This document shows, piece by piece, positions 51,206 to 60,575 of a stretch of DNA of 64,000 bases; positions within the stretch are counted from its first letter, which is position 1, and each line of letters starts with the position of its first letter. Source of the DNA: Flavobacteriaceae bacterium R38. Lineage in GTDB: Bacteria > Bacteroidota > Bacteroidia > Flavobacteriales > Flavobacteriaceae. Location: contig WXYP01000001.1 in the NCBI GenBank assembly GCA_009901575.1, positions 558,001 through 622,000 of the forward strand. Reading direction: 5' to 3'. A model generated the notes under the pieces. It saw only the letters and a program-made list of their open reading frames with translations. It was not told the origin of the DNA and did no database searches. A program made the translations under genes and the position numbers.

Positions 51206-52033
51206 TTATAGCTTATCTTTAAACCAATTCATAAATTCTTGTTTTTTATACCTGCTAATGCTTATTTGAAAATTCTTTTTACCGATAACAGTCGGTTTAA
51301 TCAGTACAGATAATTTTCCATTTTCTATTGATTGTACCTGTTCAATGGAATGGATATGAAGAATGGTTTGTCTATTTGCTCTGTAGAAACTTTGTTTACT
51401 AATTTTATTTTCGACTTCATTTAATGTGAAATCTGTTATGATTGAAGTTCCATCTGTTTTTGCAATGTATACTATTTTGTTTTCATTGTATATGTATGCA
51501 ATCTCAGAGTACTTAACTAAGGTTATTTTACCTCCTTGTTTAACTTTTATTACACCTTCTATAGAAACAAGTTTATGGAGTTTATAAATATCAATTGAAA
51601 ACAAAAGAGCAATTCCAATAGTGTTTATTAATAAGGAGATTGAAAGCCCTGTTAGTAAATGATAAATACTATATGCTTCAACCCCGTTAATCAAGCCATT
51701 TAAAACATAGTATAAAATGATATATAGTATGGTGAAATAACCTAAAGTTGAAAATAAAAAACGTAATAATGTTTTTACGTTAATTTTTTTAATAAAGTAC
51801 TTGTTTTTGTAATATTTGAAATTAAAACTGGAGATAAGAAGTAATATACTTCCTCCAATAATTGAAACCACAATAGGAAATAAAGGAAACTTGTAGTCTC
51901 TACTAAACGGAAAACTTTCTGGCTCATAAAGATGATTTGCCAGAATAGAAATCATTATAATTATAAAGCCGTTTCTAACCCAAAAATTTGAAAAATTAAT
52001 ATGACTTTTAAGGGAGTTAATTATTGTTTTCAT
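51206..52033 (-). CDS. Membrane-anchored LytTR transcriptional regulator
   Basis: 275 residues. Four membrane helices (about 20-160), then a LytTR DNA-binding domain (about 170-275): YSEIAYIYNENKIVYIAKTD and SFYRANRQTILHIHSIEQVQ, which correspond to the LytTR signature. No receiver domain is present; the regulator probably senses directly from the membrane. No kinase partner is adjacent. Likely targets could include its neighbours, for which direct evidence is lacking. Confidence 0.87.
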   Translation of the reverse strand: MKTIINSLKSHINFSNFWVRNGFIIIMISILANHLYEPESFPFSRDYKFPLFPIVVSIIGGSILLLISSFNFKYYKNKYFIKKINVKTLLRFLFSTLGYFTILYIILYYVLNGLINGVEAYSIYHLLTGLSISLLINTIGIALLFSIDIYKLHKLVSIEGVIKVKQGGKITLVKYSEIAYIYNENKIVYIAKTDGTSIITDFTLNEVENKISKQSFYRANRQTILHIHSIEQVQSIENGKLSVLIKPTVIGKKNFQISISRYKKQEFMNWFKDKL

Positions 52034-52171
52034 TGAAAATTTTGATCTGCAACCCTATTCTTTTAAGCTCATACATTACATTTAAGATTATTATTACAAC
52101 CAAACTGATAATGATGATGAGTTATTTGCAAATTATTAATGATGGTGTAATGAATTATAGTCATTGTTACG

Positions 52172-52753
52172 TTATGGTTTAGGCCATATTTTTTCAAACC
52201 TTATACACACTATTAGCATTTCTTCGGTAGGGTACTCTCCACTTACTTTTAAAAAACTTTCAAAAAAATCCCAATGTGCTTTTCTCCATTTTTTGAGAGG
52301 TTCAATATCTGTACCCATGTCCAATTCTGCATATTCTTTGGAAACCTTATAGAATGGAATGGTGTCAATACTTGTATTTTCTATAATAGCTTTTGCATTG
52401 CCTTCAAAATCTGTCACTATTTGTTTTGTTCCAATACCAGGTAAATCTACATTATACTTTTTATATAAGCTATAAAGCCCGGAAGAAGCTTTCTTTTTAC
52501 CTGTAAGGGTTAATTCCGCAAGTCGATCTGCATCTTTTTGATTATTGTGAAAAAAATCAGATTCCGGAATTTCTTCATTTCCAAATTTAGGGTTTGATGC
52601 TATAAAATCCTCCCACATTTCAGATGGTGATTTTTTAATTCTGATTACAGTTTCTATCTGTTTTTCTGTGATATTTTCTGATCCTGATTCTGTTTTCTTT
52701 TCGGTTTTACAGCTTAGAAAAACTAAAAATAAAATAAGGGATAAATTTTTCAT
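52172..52753 (-). CDS. Lipoprotein of unknown function
   Basis: 193 residues. Lipobox VFLSC, Cys at 15. The mature part is largely helical and charged; repeated Trp and Phe residues (MWEDFIASNPKFG, WRKAHWDFFESFLKV) and a Lys-rich region suggest a soluble envelope protein. I do not recognise a family. The 138 bases upstream contain no clear promoter match. Confidence 0.6.
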   Translation of the reverse strand: MKNLSLILFLVFLSCKTEKKTESGSENITEKQIETVIRIKKSPSEMWEDFIASNPKFGNEEIPESDFFHNNQKDADRLAELTLTGKKKASSGLYSLYKKYNVDLPGIGTKQIVTDFEGNAKAIIENTSIDTIPFYKVSKEYAELDMGTDIEPLKKWRKAHWDFFESFLKVSGEYPTEEMLIVCIRFEKIWPKP

Positions 52754-52846
52754 TGGTATTTTTTAGTATTAATGATTACAGTTATTTGACTTTTTCTTTT
52801 GTTCGACCATTAATCAATTCAATTGGATCAAGCCCGTAGTACGTTT

Positions 52847-53275
52847 TTATTCAATGATATATCTGTGTATAATTGTGTTGTATTTTTGAACTCTATATTT
52901 CCTTTTATCAATTAAAGTATCTTTTTTTTTCTTAAAATCAATATCAAAAATTCCGTAATCATTTTTAACAACTCTCATCTCGAAACAATCATTTTTTTTA
53001 ATGTCTAATTTTTTGATTCCTCCTCTGGATAAATTTTTTAGTTTATGAAAAACAGTATCATTGTGAACAAAATAAAAATAAACAATATCTTTTCTAGAGG
53101 TTCTTCCTTTCCTTGCATTTTCTTTTAGCTTTTCAACCACTCCAAAAGTTTTAAATGAATTATTAGCTAATTTTTCTTGTCTCTTTTGTTTGTTAGAATA
53201 AATTAGAATAAATATTGAAATAACTACAAGTAAAATATATCCGATTTTTTTATTTGGCTTGATTGTTTTTTCTTT
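52847..53275 (-). CDS. Small membrane protein lacking a standard start codon
   Basis: The first usable start by rule, a GTG at 53140, would give 97 residues without a membrane segment. The frame runs on upstream for 45 codons to 53275: KEKTIKPNKKIGYILLVVIS, IFILIYSNKQKRQEK, LANNSFKTFGVVEKL. This is a membrane helix followed by the short variable linker normal for a group of flavobacterial small proteins that have one helix and a beta-rich tail. No ATG, GTG or TTG occurs in the extension; ATC at 53261-53263 is one possibility. Function unknown. Confidence 0.45.
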   Translation of the reverse strand, partial: KEKTIKPNKKIGYILLVVISIFILIYSNKQKRQEKLANNSFKTFGVVEKLKENARKGRTSRKDIVYFYFVHNDTVFHKLKNLSRGGIKKLDIKKNDCFEMRVVKNDYGIFDIDFKKKKDTLIDKRKYRVQKYNTIIHRYIIE

Positions 53276-53340
53276 TTAGATTTTCTCTTCTTCTTTGCTA
53301 TAAATATTTAGATATCACTTTAAATTTTCATCGGCTTATT

Positions 53341-53526
53341 TTATTTTATTCGTCCGGCTTTAAGCATTATAAAAACTCCATAAGCTGCTAAGATTACACC
53401 AATAATTGTACAGGAAAGATATAGTATTGCAGAACTCTTCATAGCTAACAATACCATCCCAATTGTTGTAAATAACCCTCCAATACTTGAAATAATACTC
53501 CCTTTATTCTCCTTTTTTTTATCCAT
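53341..53526 (-). CDS. Small two-helix membrane protein
   Basis: 61 residues. A charged start (MDKKKENKGS) is followed by two hydrophobic helices (about 11-27 and 32-54) and a basic C-terminus (MLKAGRIK). No family recognised. The frame is well separated from neighbours and begins with ATG; composition supports a real membrane peptide but conservation cannot be judged. Confidence 0.5.
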   Translation of the reverse strand: MDKKKENKGSIISSIGGLFTTIGMVLLAMKSSAILYLSCTIIGVILAAYGVFIMLKAGRIK

Positions 53527-53668
53527 AATTTTATTGTTTTCCTTGATTTTTGTATTTGCTCTGCGAATAAATGTTAATAATTTCTGATACTCAATTTTAG
53601 TAAAAAGAGATGGAATTACAAAACAAGTTGAGTTTATATCTGACAGAATGTTTTATATTTTGTTGTTA

Positions 53669-54283
53669 TCAAAGTGATTTAATTTCCTTTTCTATATTCT
53701 GTTTGGCCTGAATTTCAAACTTATTGTAAAAAAAGTCCGTTTTGAATATTCTGTCCACCGATAAAAAATGCTTTAATATTTTTTTACGCCCGGGATTGTA
53801 AACTAAGGTAGGATAAATGGAATATTCTTTTCTGATGTTTTTGTAATAAAGCGAATATGTTTCCCAACTCTGCCCTAATATCGAAAGGTCAGCATCTGTA
53901 AAATAATTTGTATCGCTATCTATTGATTTAATATGCGATTTGGTAGCTAAAATTTGTTTTTTGCATAGTACTATTTTATCATTAGAGATACGAATTTGCT
54001 TCATGCGTTTTTCGGCAAGTTCAGCGCTTTTTTCCTCATTATCAGATATAGTTGAATTATAAACTATATCGTGATAAAATAGCGTGAACAAGATGACTTC
54101 CCAGTTTTCAATTTCTCTTTTTACATCAGTTAATTGAACAAATAAATTATCGAGATGCTGTAGGGTATGATAATGTCTTTTCTTACTGGAATAGTTTTTC
54201 TCAATTTCTGCCCATAGCTCATTTTTTAGATAGTCATTATCTGTATAGTTTGTCAAAAGCTCTATGAATATCTCTTTTAGCAC
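53669..54283 (-). CDS. HD-domain-like metal-dependent phosphohydrolase
   Basis: 204 residues, cytoplasmic. HYHTLQHLDNL (His at 37, 39 and 43) and FTLFYHDIVYN (HD at 71-72) are the hallmarks of the predicted HD-superfamily hydrolases of this size. The segment TDADLSILG near residue 130 holds a further conserved Asp. The enzymes bind two metals; the substrate is unknown. Probably single-gene unit. Confidence 0.82.
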   Translation of the reverse strand: MLKEIFIELLTNYTDNDYLKNELWAEIEKNYSSKKRHYHTLQHLDNLFVQLTDVKREIENWEVILFTLFYHDIVYNSTISDNEEKSAELAEKRMKQIRISNDKIVLCKKQILATKSHIKSIDSDTNYFTDADLSILGQSWETYSLYYKNIRKEYSIYPTLVYNPGRKKILKHFLSVDRIFKTDFFYNKFEIQAKQNIEKEIKSL

Positions 54284-54491
54284 AATCGTCTTTTTAAATA
54301 ATAACTAGGGTTTTTCACCATGAGTATTTGCTTAAAGCACTAAAGTTAGTAAAAAAGTGTTCAGAAATGAGTCCTTTCATCTGTACTTATCATAATGAAG
54401 TGCTCATTTATGATTATTGTTGTGGGGAGTTTTATATTCCATCAAACATATCCCCAAAATCTAACCATTACACCGTATTGTGGGTAGTGTT

Positions 54492-55424
54492 TTATAATTT
54501 TTTATTCGATTTCTGTTTATTATTCTTAATTTCCAAAGACTTTTGTTTTATCCAATTGACTGAAATATTTATTGGTTCGGTTGTATTAGTATTATGCCCT
54601 AATGATGGAAATAAAACATACTCAAAAGGTTTGTTTTCTAATTTTAAGGCATTGAGATGTTCAATACACATTTTCACAGGAATTTGAATATCTTTTTCTC
54701 CAAAAAGCCAAAGACCATGAATTGAAAGAGATTTCAAGTTCTCTTTTGGGTCAATAGCTTCAAATTGATATTTGTCAGGATCATTTTTGACGTGTTCACG
54801 TACGTCTTCTTCTGTATGATTGTTCCAAAAATCTGTTCTACCATTTGTGTAAAACTGAAATCTTAATTGTTCCAAAGTAGTTATTGTAGGGCAACTAAAT
54901 AAAACCATAAATTCTACTAATGGATTTTTATTAGCAACAATTGGAATTATCCATCCTGCTTGACTCGCGCCTATAAGTCCAATAGGTAAATCTTTTTGTC
55001 TATTATGAACTACATTAACAGCAGAACTTGCATCTTTTGCTAATAGATTTAGATTTTCAACACTAATATTATTTGTTCCTACTTCTGGTCCGGCATAAAC
55101 TCCTCCAGATTCTCCAACTCCACGTTTATCATAAGTCAAAACCAGAATATCATTTTTTGCTAACAATTTGGCAAACTTCGTCATTCGAGGTACTTGGTCA
55201 GAGCCATGAACAATTACAACTGCTGAATGCGGATGATTAGGACTATAAATTGTACCTGCTAATTTAACTCCTTCACTCTCGAAAACTACATTTTCTGTTT
55301 TTATAAAACCATTCGACTCAGTTTTTTCTTGAGTAGGTGTTGTATTTTTTTGTTCAACTGATTTGTTGCAACTAATCATAGCTATTAATAGAATTAATAT
55401 TAAAAGTCGATTTGCTAATTTCAT
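54492..55424 (-). CDS. Alpha/beta hydrolase lipoprotein
   Basis: 310 residues. Lipobox AMISC, Cys at 19. VIVHGSDQVPR (oxyanion region, about 70-80), YDKRGVGESGG near 100-108, GASQAGW with the nucleophile Ser at 154, and FPSLGHNTNT with the catalytic His. A dienelactone-hydrolase/BAAT-like esterase fold is likely. Function in the envelope unknown. The 190-base gap before it (54301-54490) holds no gene. Confidence 0.86.
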   Translation of the reverse strand: MKLANRLLILILLIAMISCNKSVEQKNTTPTQEKTESNGFIKTENVVFESEGVKLAGTIYSPNHPHSAVVIVHGSDQVPRMTKFAKLLAKNDILVLTYDKRGVGESGGVYAGPEVGTNNISVENLNLLAKDASSAVNVVHNRQKDLPIGLIGASQAGWIIPIVANKNPLVEFMVLFSCPTITTLEQLRFQFYTNGRTDFWNNHTEEDVREHVKNDPDKYQFEAIDPKENLKSLSIHGLWLFGEKDIQIPVKMCIEHLNALKLENKPFEYVLFPSLGHNTNTTEPINISVNWIKQKSLEIKNNKQKSNKKL

Positions 55425-55581
55425 CAGATAGTTTTTGACAATTATTCTTTAACAGAATTTTTGATCGCATTGATTACAACAATTGCAATCCTAAGATAAT
55501 AAATCTTTAATATTCATATGAGTGTTCATAGTTTTTACACTAACAAAAACAGTATTTAACGATTTAAAACACTACAATAAT

Positions 55582-55613
55582 AAAAAGCTTATATGTCATT
55601 ATATAAGCTTTTT
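55582..55613 (-). terminator. Intrinsic terminator after the S41-TPR gene
   Basis: AAAAAGCTTATAT and ATATAAGCTTTTT are exact complements (13 bp) with a 6-base loop; on the minus strand the stem is followed by a T-run. It lies 19 bases after the stop at 55632. Confidence 0.88.
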
Positions 55614-55631
55614 ATAACCCAAAATCAGCTA

Positions 55632-57278
55632 TTATTCCTTTATACTTGAAAGTATCTTTATAGCGTTTTTTCCTATGTTACCACTTGTGTCTAAAGCGAT
55701 TGCTTTCTGAAGTAATTCAGTAGCTTTTTTAGTATCTCCAACCTTTAGATACGCTCTCCCTAAATTCTGATAGGCATCTGCTGAAGTTGGAAACATTTGA
55801 GCTACAAAAGAAAATAACCCAATAGCATGTGGATATTGACCTTGGTTCATTAATAGCTTCCCTGAACTAATAAACTTTCCCTCAAAATCAAAAAACTTAT
55901 AACGCGGATCTTGCATCATTTTGACAATATCATTTTGCATTTTTTTTATATCTCCTTTCATAAACAAGGTTCTTATATGTTCCATAGGTCTTAAAATAAA
56001 GTCTTGAGGATCAAAACTGAAAACAGCGTCTAAAGCCGGATCTTCATTATTTTTATATTGGTCAAAACTCATGTCTGCAGCTAATTGAGGAGCCAACCAT
56101 TTGTCATTATACCATGATGCTTTATCCTGCCACCATGCAAATGATAATTGTACTTTTAGCTTACTGTTTGGTAATTGTACCGGGCTGGCATCTCCATAAA
56201 AATTTATATTTTCACTTGTAGGTTCACCAACGAATATGGCATTGGTATAGTTATCTAAACGGTTTACTAAGTTTTGACAAGCCGAAAATGTGTTTCTCCC
56301 GATAATGACAAATAACTTTCCATTTTGATTTATCTTTTTGGCTTCAATAATTCCTGTGATAATGGGTTTTAGTAAAAAGTTATTTCCCCCACCATTTAGA
56401 CGAACGTCCAGTACTAATTTTTCTACATCATTATTTTCAATAAACTCAAAAACACGTTTGTAAAATGCTTCAATAGTTTCTGATGCATCATTTCTAATAC
56501 GACTATGTCTTACATATACTGTTTTTTGTTCGGGAAGATATTCATAGAAATAGATTTTATCTAAATTCTTGAGGTATAGTGGTGTTTTATCTTGATTTCT
56601 GGCACTTAACCAGTCATTTTTTTGTTCTACAAAACGGTAAGTTAGAGGTATTCTTTTTTTGTTTGGCAGAATGGTGAATTCTTGCTCAAATTGATGTCCG
56701 TTTTTTTCTAAGGTAAGTGTTATTTTTGATTGAAGGGTATTGGTAATTCTTTGTGAGTGGAGTACTTCAGGATATCGTATATTATTAATTCCATAAGCTT
56801 TAAAATACTGTGAATTTTCTGCTTCTACTGTGGGTTCAATAGCTTTTAGAACTTCATAAACAGGTTTTCTTTCTATCGCTATGACCTTTGCTCCAACCGC
56901 TTTTGGATAATTTTTGTGTGTTCCTTGTATGTATATACCATCGTTAAACTCATATAATCGAAATGGGAATTCTGAGAACTCAAAAGGTTTTTGATGAAAC
57001 GAAACATAACTATGCCCATATTTGAATAACGACACAAGTCGAGAAAATCCTACAATGATTTCGTGCTCTTGTAAATTTGGAATCTCTTTATACAATTCTT
57101 CGGCAGCAATATTAAATTCTTTAGCTGTGATTTTTTTAAACAAAAACGGAAATTCTTCATTGACTGTTTTTTGTAAAAAACGTACATCTTGTTGCCATTT
57201 TTTGAAGTCTAATTTTTCTTGTGCTATACCTGTTAAAGTAACTAATAATAGCAGAGCAATAAAAAAGCGATATTTCAT
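55632..57278 (-). CDS. S41-family peptidase with C-terminal TPR domain, secreted
   Basis: 548 residues. Signal peptide about 1-19. The peptidase half has VLDVRLNGGGNNFLL and VIIGRNTFSACQNLVNRL (TFSA at the nucleophile position), plus GEPTSENINFYGDASPVQLP. The C-terminal 80 residues are TPRs (SADAYQNLGRAYLKVGDTKK). This resembles IRBP/tricorn-type members. A second S41-like gene in the window (47722-49101) lacks TPRs. It follows the LytTR response-regulator gene by 107 bases on the same strand. Confidence 0.87.
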   Translation of the reverse strand: MKYRFFIALLLLVTLTGIAQEKLDFKKWQQDVRFLQKTVNEEFPFLFKKITAKEFNIAAEELYKEIPNLQEHEIIVGFSRLVSLFKYGHSYVSFHQKPFEFSEFPFRLYEFNDGIYIQGTHKNYPKAVGAKVIAIERKPVYEVLKAIEPTVEAENSQYFKAYGINNIRYPEVLHSQRITNTLQSKITLTLEKNGHQFEQEFTILPNKKRIPLTYRFVEQKNDWLSARNQDKTPLYLKNLDKIYFYEYLPEQKTVYVRHSRIRNDASETIEAFYKRVFEFIENNDVEKLVLDVRLNGGGNNFLLKPIITGIIEAKKINQNGKLFVIIGRNTFSACQNLVNRLDNYTNAIFVGEPTSENINFYGDASPVQLPNSKLKVQLSFAWWQDKASWYNDKWLAPQLAADMSFDQYKNNEDPALDAVFSFDPQDFILRPMEHIRTLFMKGDIKKMQNDIVKMMQDPRYKFFDFEGKFISSGKLLMNQGQYPHAIGLFSFVAQMFPTSADAYQNLGRAYLKVGDTKKATELLQKAIALDTSGNIGKNAIKILSSIKE

Positions 57279-57385
57279 AATAATAATATTTTTAGTTTGA
57301 ACACTACAAATATTCTTATTTTAAGGTATCTCCAAAATCGCTTTTTGCTGGAGCATCGCTTTTTAGAGTTGAACTGTAATCTATT

Positions 57386-58135
57386 TTATTTATTCATCCA
57401 TTCTTTAAAATCACTGGTCTTTTGTCTGCTGACAATAAATTCTTGATCTCTTGGATTTGAAATAGCTAATTTAACTCTGTGATTAAAGTAAGGTTCAATT
57501 CTTTGAATGGCAGTTTTAGAAATAATCTGCCCACGGTTAATTCTATAAAACTTTGTGTCATCCAGCGAGTTGAATAAGTTATCAATGGTTTCATCAATAA
57601 TAAATCTTTTATTGTGAGTAATTCCAAAGGTAATACTGTCTTGAGAATACATATACAACAATTCAGAAGTTCTGATTTGTACAAAACCACTTCCTTCTTT
57701 AACCAGTATACCAGCGCGCTTTTGAGAGGTTTGCATGCTGTTGAGAAGCTCTTTAAGTATTAAAGGTTCAATATTTTTCTTATTAGATTTTACAAACTTG
57801 TGTAATGCTATGTCTAAATCGTTTTGTTGAATAGGTTTCAATAAATAATCGATGCTGTTTACTTTAAAGGCTTGTATGGCGTATTGATCGAAAGCTGTTG
57901 TGAAAATAATAGGTGTTGTTACTTCTATTTTTTGAAAAATCTCAAAACTTAGTCCGTCTGCTAACTGAATATCCATAAAGATTAAATCGGGCGTAGTGTT
58001 TTCCTGAAGCCAATTTATGGTATCTTCAACGGTATCAATAACATCTAATAATTGAAAGTCGAATGCACTTTTGCTTAATAGGTTTTGCAATTGGTTTACC
58101 GCCCTGGGCTCATCTTCAATGATTAGTATTTGCAT
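57386..58135 (-). CDS. LytTR-family response regulator (second system)
   Basis: 249 residues. Receiver domain (1-120) with EDE at 7-9, phospho-acceptor Asp at 55 in IFMDIQLADG and STAFDQYAIQAFKV-like region with Lys in LLKPIQ. LytTR domain (about 150-249) with VQIRTSELLYMYSQDSITFG and FYRINRGQIISKTAIQRI. Overlaps the kinase gene by 20 bases (58116-58135). The operator pair at 59319-59348 upstream of its operon suggests autoregulation. Confidence 0.95.
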   Translation of the reverse strand: MQILIIEDEPRAVNQLQNLLSKSAFDFQLLDVIDTVEDTINWLQENTTPDLIFMDIQLADGLSFEIFQKIEVTTPIIFTTAFDQYAIQAFKVNSIDYLLKPIQQNDLDIALHKFVKSNKKNIEPLILKELLNSMQTSQKRAGILVKEGSGFVQIRTSELLYMYSQDSITFGITHNKRFIIDETIDNLFNSLDDTKFYRINRGQIISKTAIQRIEPYFNHRVKLAISNPRDQEFIVSRQKTSDFKEWMNK

Positions 58136-59207
58136 AACTTTTGGTTAGATTAACTTTTAGTAAAGGAAGAGATACGATGAATTCATTACCATCATTTTTA
58201 ATAATGGGAAGTTTTTCTGAAATTAATGAATATCGTTTTTTTATATTTTGCAATCCTATTTTGGTAGAAGCTACTTTGGTCGATTTCGTTCTAATTGTGT
58301 TACGAACAATTAAATAATCGTTGGTTGTTTCAACGTTAATAACCAAAGGCTTTGATTTGGAAACAACATTGTGTTTTATAGCGTTTTCTATCAAGAGTTG
58401 TAAACTCATTGGTACTATCAAAGCTGTTTGCTTATCAGGAGGAATATTCCACTTTATTTTTAAATTGTCTCCGAACCTTTCTGATTGAATGTGAATATAG
58501 GCTTTCGCAAATTTTAACTCTTTTTGTAATGAAATTAAATTAGTATTTCCTGATTCTAATATAAATCGATATACATCTGATAAATTATCGACAAAACCCT
58601 TTGCATCTTCTTTAGCATCCTGGTCAATAATATCACGGAGTGTATTTAAACTATTGAATAAAAAATGGGGTTGTGCTTGGTTTCTCAAAGTATCTAATTG
58701 TGCCTGGATCATTATTTGTTTACTTTGTTCTTCTTCTCTGATTGACTTTTTTAATCTGATATAATAATAAACAGCTTCATAAATTGCCATTGTCATGATG
58801 ATAATCAGAAGAATTGGCAAAATAACTTTCAAAATCGTTTTATGTGTGGAATTGTAGCCTAGAAGAGTAAACGTTTTTGCAGTCAAAAAACCACCCAGAA
58901 AATCAACAAGCAGAGTTACACTTATGATGGCAAAAAAAAGAAATATAATACGTTTTAAATCATCTTTAAAATCAGGGTACTTTATCCGTAAAAAAATCAA
59001 AATAGACCTTAAAATTAACCAATCACAAATTGTGAAAAACAGGGAAGACCCCCAACCTATGAGTACCAGAGCTGTTGAGGTTCTTTCTGATGGATTATTA
59101 AATAAGTAGTTTGTTATAATACTTATGATAAGAATTCCTATTACTACAAACCAAAAATCATCAAAGCCTAAGTATTGAATGCGTTTCTTTTTATTAAATA
59201 ATGCCAT
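58116..59207 (-). CDS. LytS-type sensor histidine kinase (second system)
   Basis: 363 residues. Four to five membrane helices (about 18-150). AQPHFLFNSLNTLRDI has the phospho-acceptor His at 181, LLIENAIKHNVV is the N box, and the ATP lid follows. The final residues overlap the response-regulator gene by 20 bases, so expression is coupled. Together with the receiver gene it forms a self-contained system. The upstream region holds paired 9-bp repeats of LytTR type. Confidence 0.94.
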   Translation of the reverse strand: MALFNKKKRIQYLGFDDFWFVVIGILIISIITNYLFNNPSERTSTALVLIGWGSSLFFTICDWLILRSILIFLRIKYPDFKDDLKRIIFLFFAIISVTLLVDFLGGFLTAKTFTLLGYNSTHKTILKVILPILLIIIMTMAIYEAVYYYIRLKKSIREEEQSKQIMIQAQLDTLRNQAQPHFLFNSLNTLRDIIDQDAKEDAKGFVDNLSDVYRFILESGNTNLISLQKELKFAKAYIHIQSERFGDNLKIKWNIPPDKQTALIVPMSLQLLIENAIKHNVVSKSKPLVINVETTNDYLIVRNTIRTKSTKVASTKIGLQNIKKRYSLISEKLPIIKNDGNEFIVSLPLLKVNLTKSYANTNH

Positions 59208-59318
59208 ACATTGTAAGCTTATTGGTGATGTTTATTTAGCTCGATATATTTATCAGGCAATGCATAAAAGTTAAAGCTAATTTATGCTAAATGTGCTATA
59301 GGTTAAAATATTTTATTT

Positions 59319-59348
59319 TGAATCGTCGTAAAATGATTTTGAATTGTC
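59319..59348. promoter_or_regulatory. LytTR-type operator upstream of the second two-component operon
   Basis: TGAATCGTC (59319-59327) and TGAATTGTC (59340-59348) are direct repeats with one mismatch and a 21-base period (9-base half-sites, 12-base spacer), exactly the arrangement known for LytTR proteins. They lie 112 bases before the kinase ATG. The same arrangement occurs at 62217-62246. Confidence 0.55.
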
Positions 59349-59405
59349 ATACAACGATTTTCTTTACAGCATAAAATTAAAATTCATTGAGAATAGTTGG
59401 CGATA

Positions 59406-60455
59406 CTATCTATTATTAAGCTTAGTAAATAAATCATTTGAAGCATGTAGATATCTTAAATTCTTCATTTCTTCTTTCCATTTCTCTGTAATGTATTCAT
59501 TTACCTGAATTCTTGAATCTACTTTTTGAAAAACAGGATTTACCTTCCACATTGGTTGTGAAGACCAATCAGAATTAATATAACTGAATGCTTTAATGAT
59601 ATCAGCATTATTTTTTATAGTATCAAAAAAAGGAATAAACCATTTATCCCATATTATTTTCCCTAATTCTTTCTTTTTTAAATCACTATCAAAGTAGAGG
59701 TTGTTTAATGTTCTTACGGGCGTAGCTTCAGCTATAAATACAGGTTTATTGTGTTTTCTGGCAAAAACTAGCATTTCCTGATCTGGTTGTCCAAAATAAG
59801 AATACCCTACCCAATCTACAAGATGATCTCCGGGATACCATTCTTCCAAAGTTTTTTGATCAGAACCAGTCCCTTTAGATTGCCAGACAAAAGCCACGTT
59901 TTCTACCTGTTGTTTTTTAAAAATTGAATGTATCTTCTCCCATGCATTTAAATAATGTTTCTTTTTATAGTGATTCCATTCCCAGCCATCAAATTCATAT
60001 CCTATTCTTAAGAAAACAGGTCGTTTAGTAGCTTTAATCCAGTTTGCTAATTCTAAAATTAAATGATTGTGTTTTCCCTGAGCGATTTTTTTTTCGTTGT
60101 TTACAAACGATAACCCTATGGCAATCATACTATTTTGATAAGTAGAATCTTGTAAATAAAGATTAGCCCAGGAATCTCCTGCTCCCCAATTTGCTTTTAC
60201 TTTAAGACCGTCTAATCCTTTATTATAATAACCAAAAGATAAGTTCCCTGGTGATAAATTTGTGTAAACAGTTATTCCGGCAGGAGTTTTAAAGTAATTG
60301 GTATAGCCGTTGTTATACTCATTTAAACCACCTGTTGCTTCCAGGTCCTGACCAATAAAGACCAAACATTTTCCGTCATCTGGCTCAAACTTTTGCGCAA
60401 ACAGGATATACGAACTGCATATTATGAATAAAATCAATAAAACTTTACTTTTCAT
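59406..60455 (-). CDS. GH26-like glycoside hydrolase, secreted
   Basis: 349 residues. Signal peptide about 1-20. RIGYEFDGWEWNHY (Glu at 154) is the acid/base motif of GH26 beta-mannanase-like enzymes, and PVFIAEATP has the nucleophile Glu at 243. EHVWQS-like WQSKGTGSDQ and the Trp-Ser-Gln-Pro-Met-Trp tail are typical. Predicted to hydrolyse beta-mannan-type or related glycans. It lies next to the LytS/LytTR system but is separated by a 198-base regulatory gap. Confidence 0.85.
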   Translation of the reverse strand: MKSKVLLILFIICSSYILFAQKFEPDDGKCLVFIGQDLEATGGLNEYNNGYTNYFKTPAGITVYTNLSPGNLSFGYYNKGLDGLKVKANWGAGDSWANLYLQDSTYQNSMIAIGLSFVNNEKKIAQGKHNHLILELANWIKATKRPVFLRIGYEFDGWEWNHYKKKHYLNAWEKIHSIFKKQQVENVAFVWQSKGTGSDQKTLEEWYPGDHLVDWVGYSYFGQPDQEMLVFARKHNKPVFIAEATPVRTLNNLYFDSDLKKKELGKIIWDKWFIPFFDTIKNNADIIKAFSYINSDWSSQPMWKVNPVFQKVDSRIQVNEYITEKWKEEMKNLRYLHASNDLFTKLNNR

Positions 60456-60575
60456 ATTTCAAGTTAGCTATAGATTTTTATTTTTTCTTGGGTCTGAATG
60501 GTTTGATTTTGCTGCTTATGGCTACAGTATCGTATGGATTTAATTATTAACGCTTTTCGGTTATTAAATGGTTAA

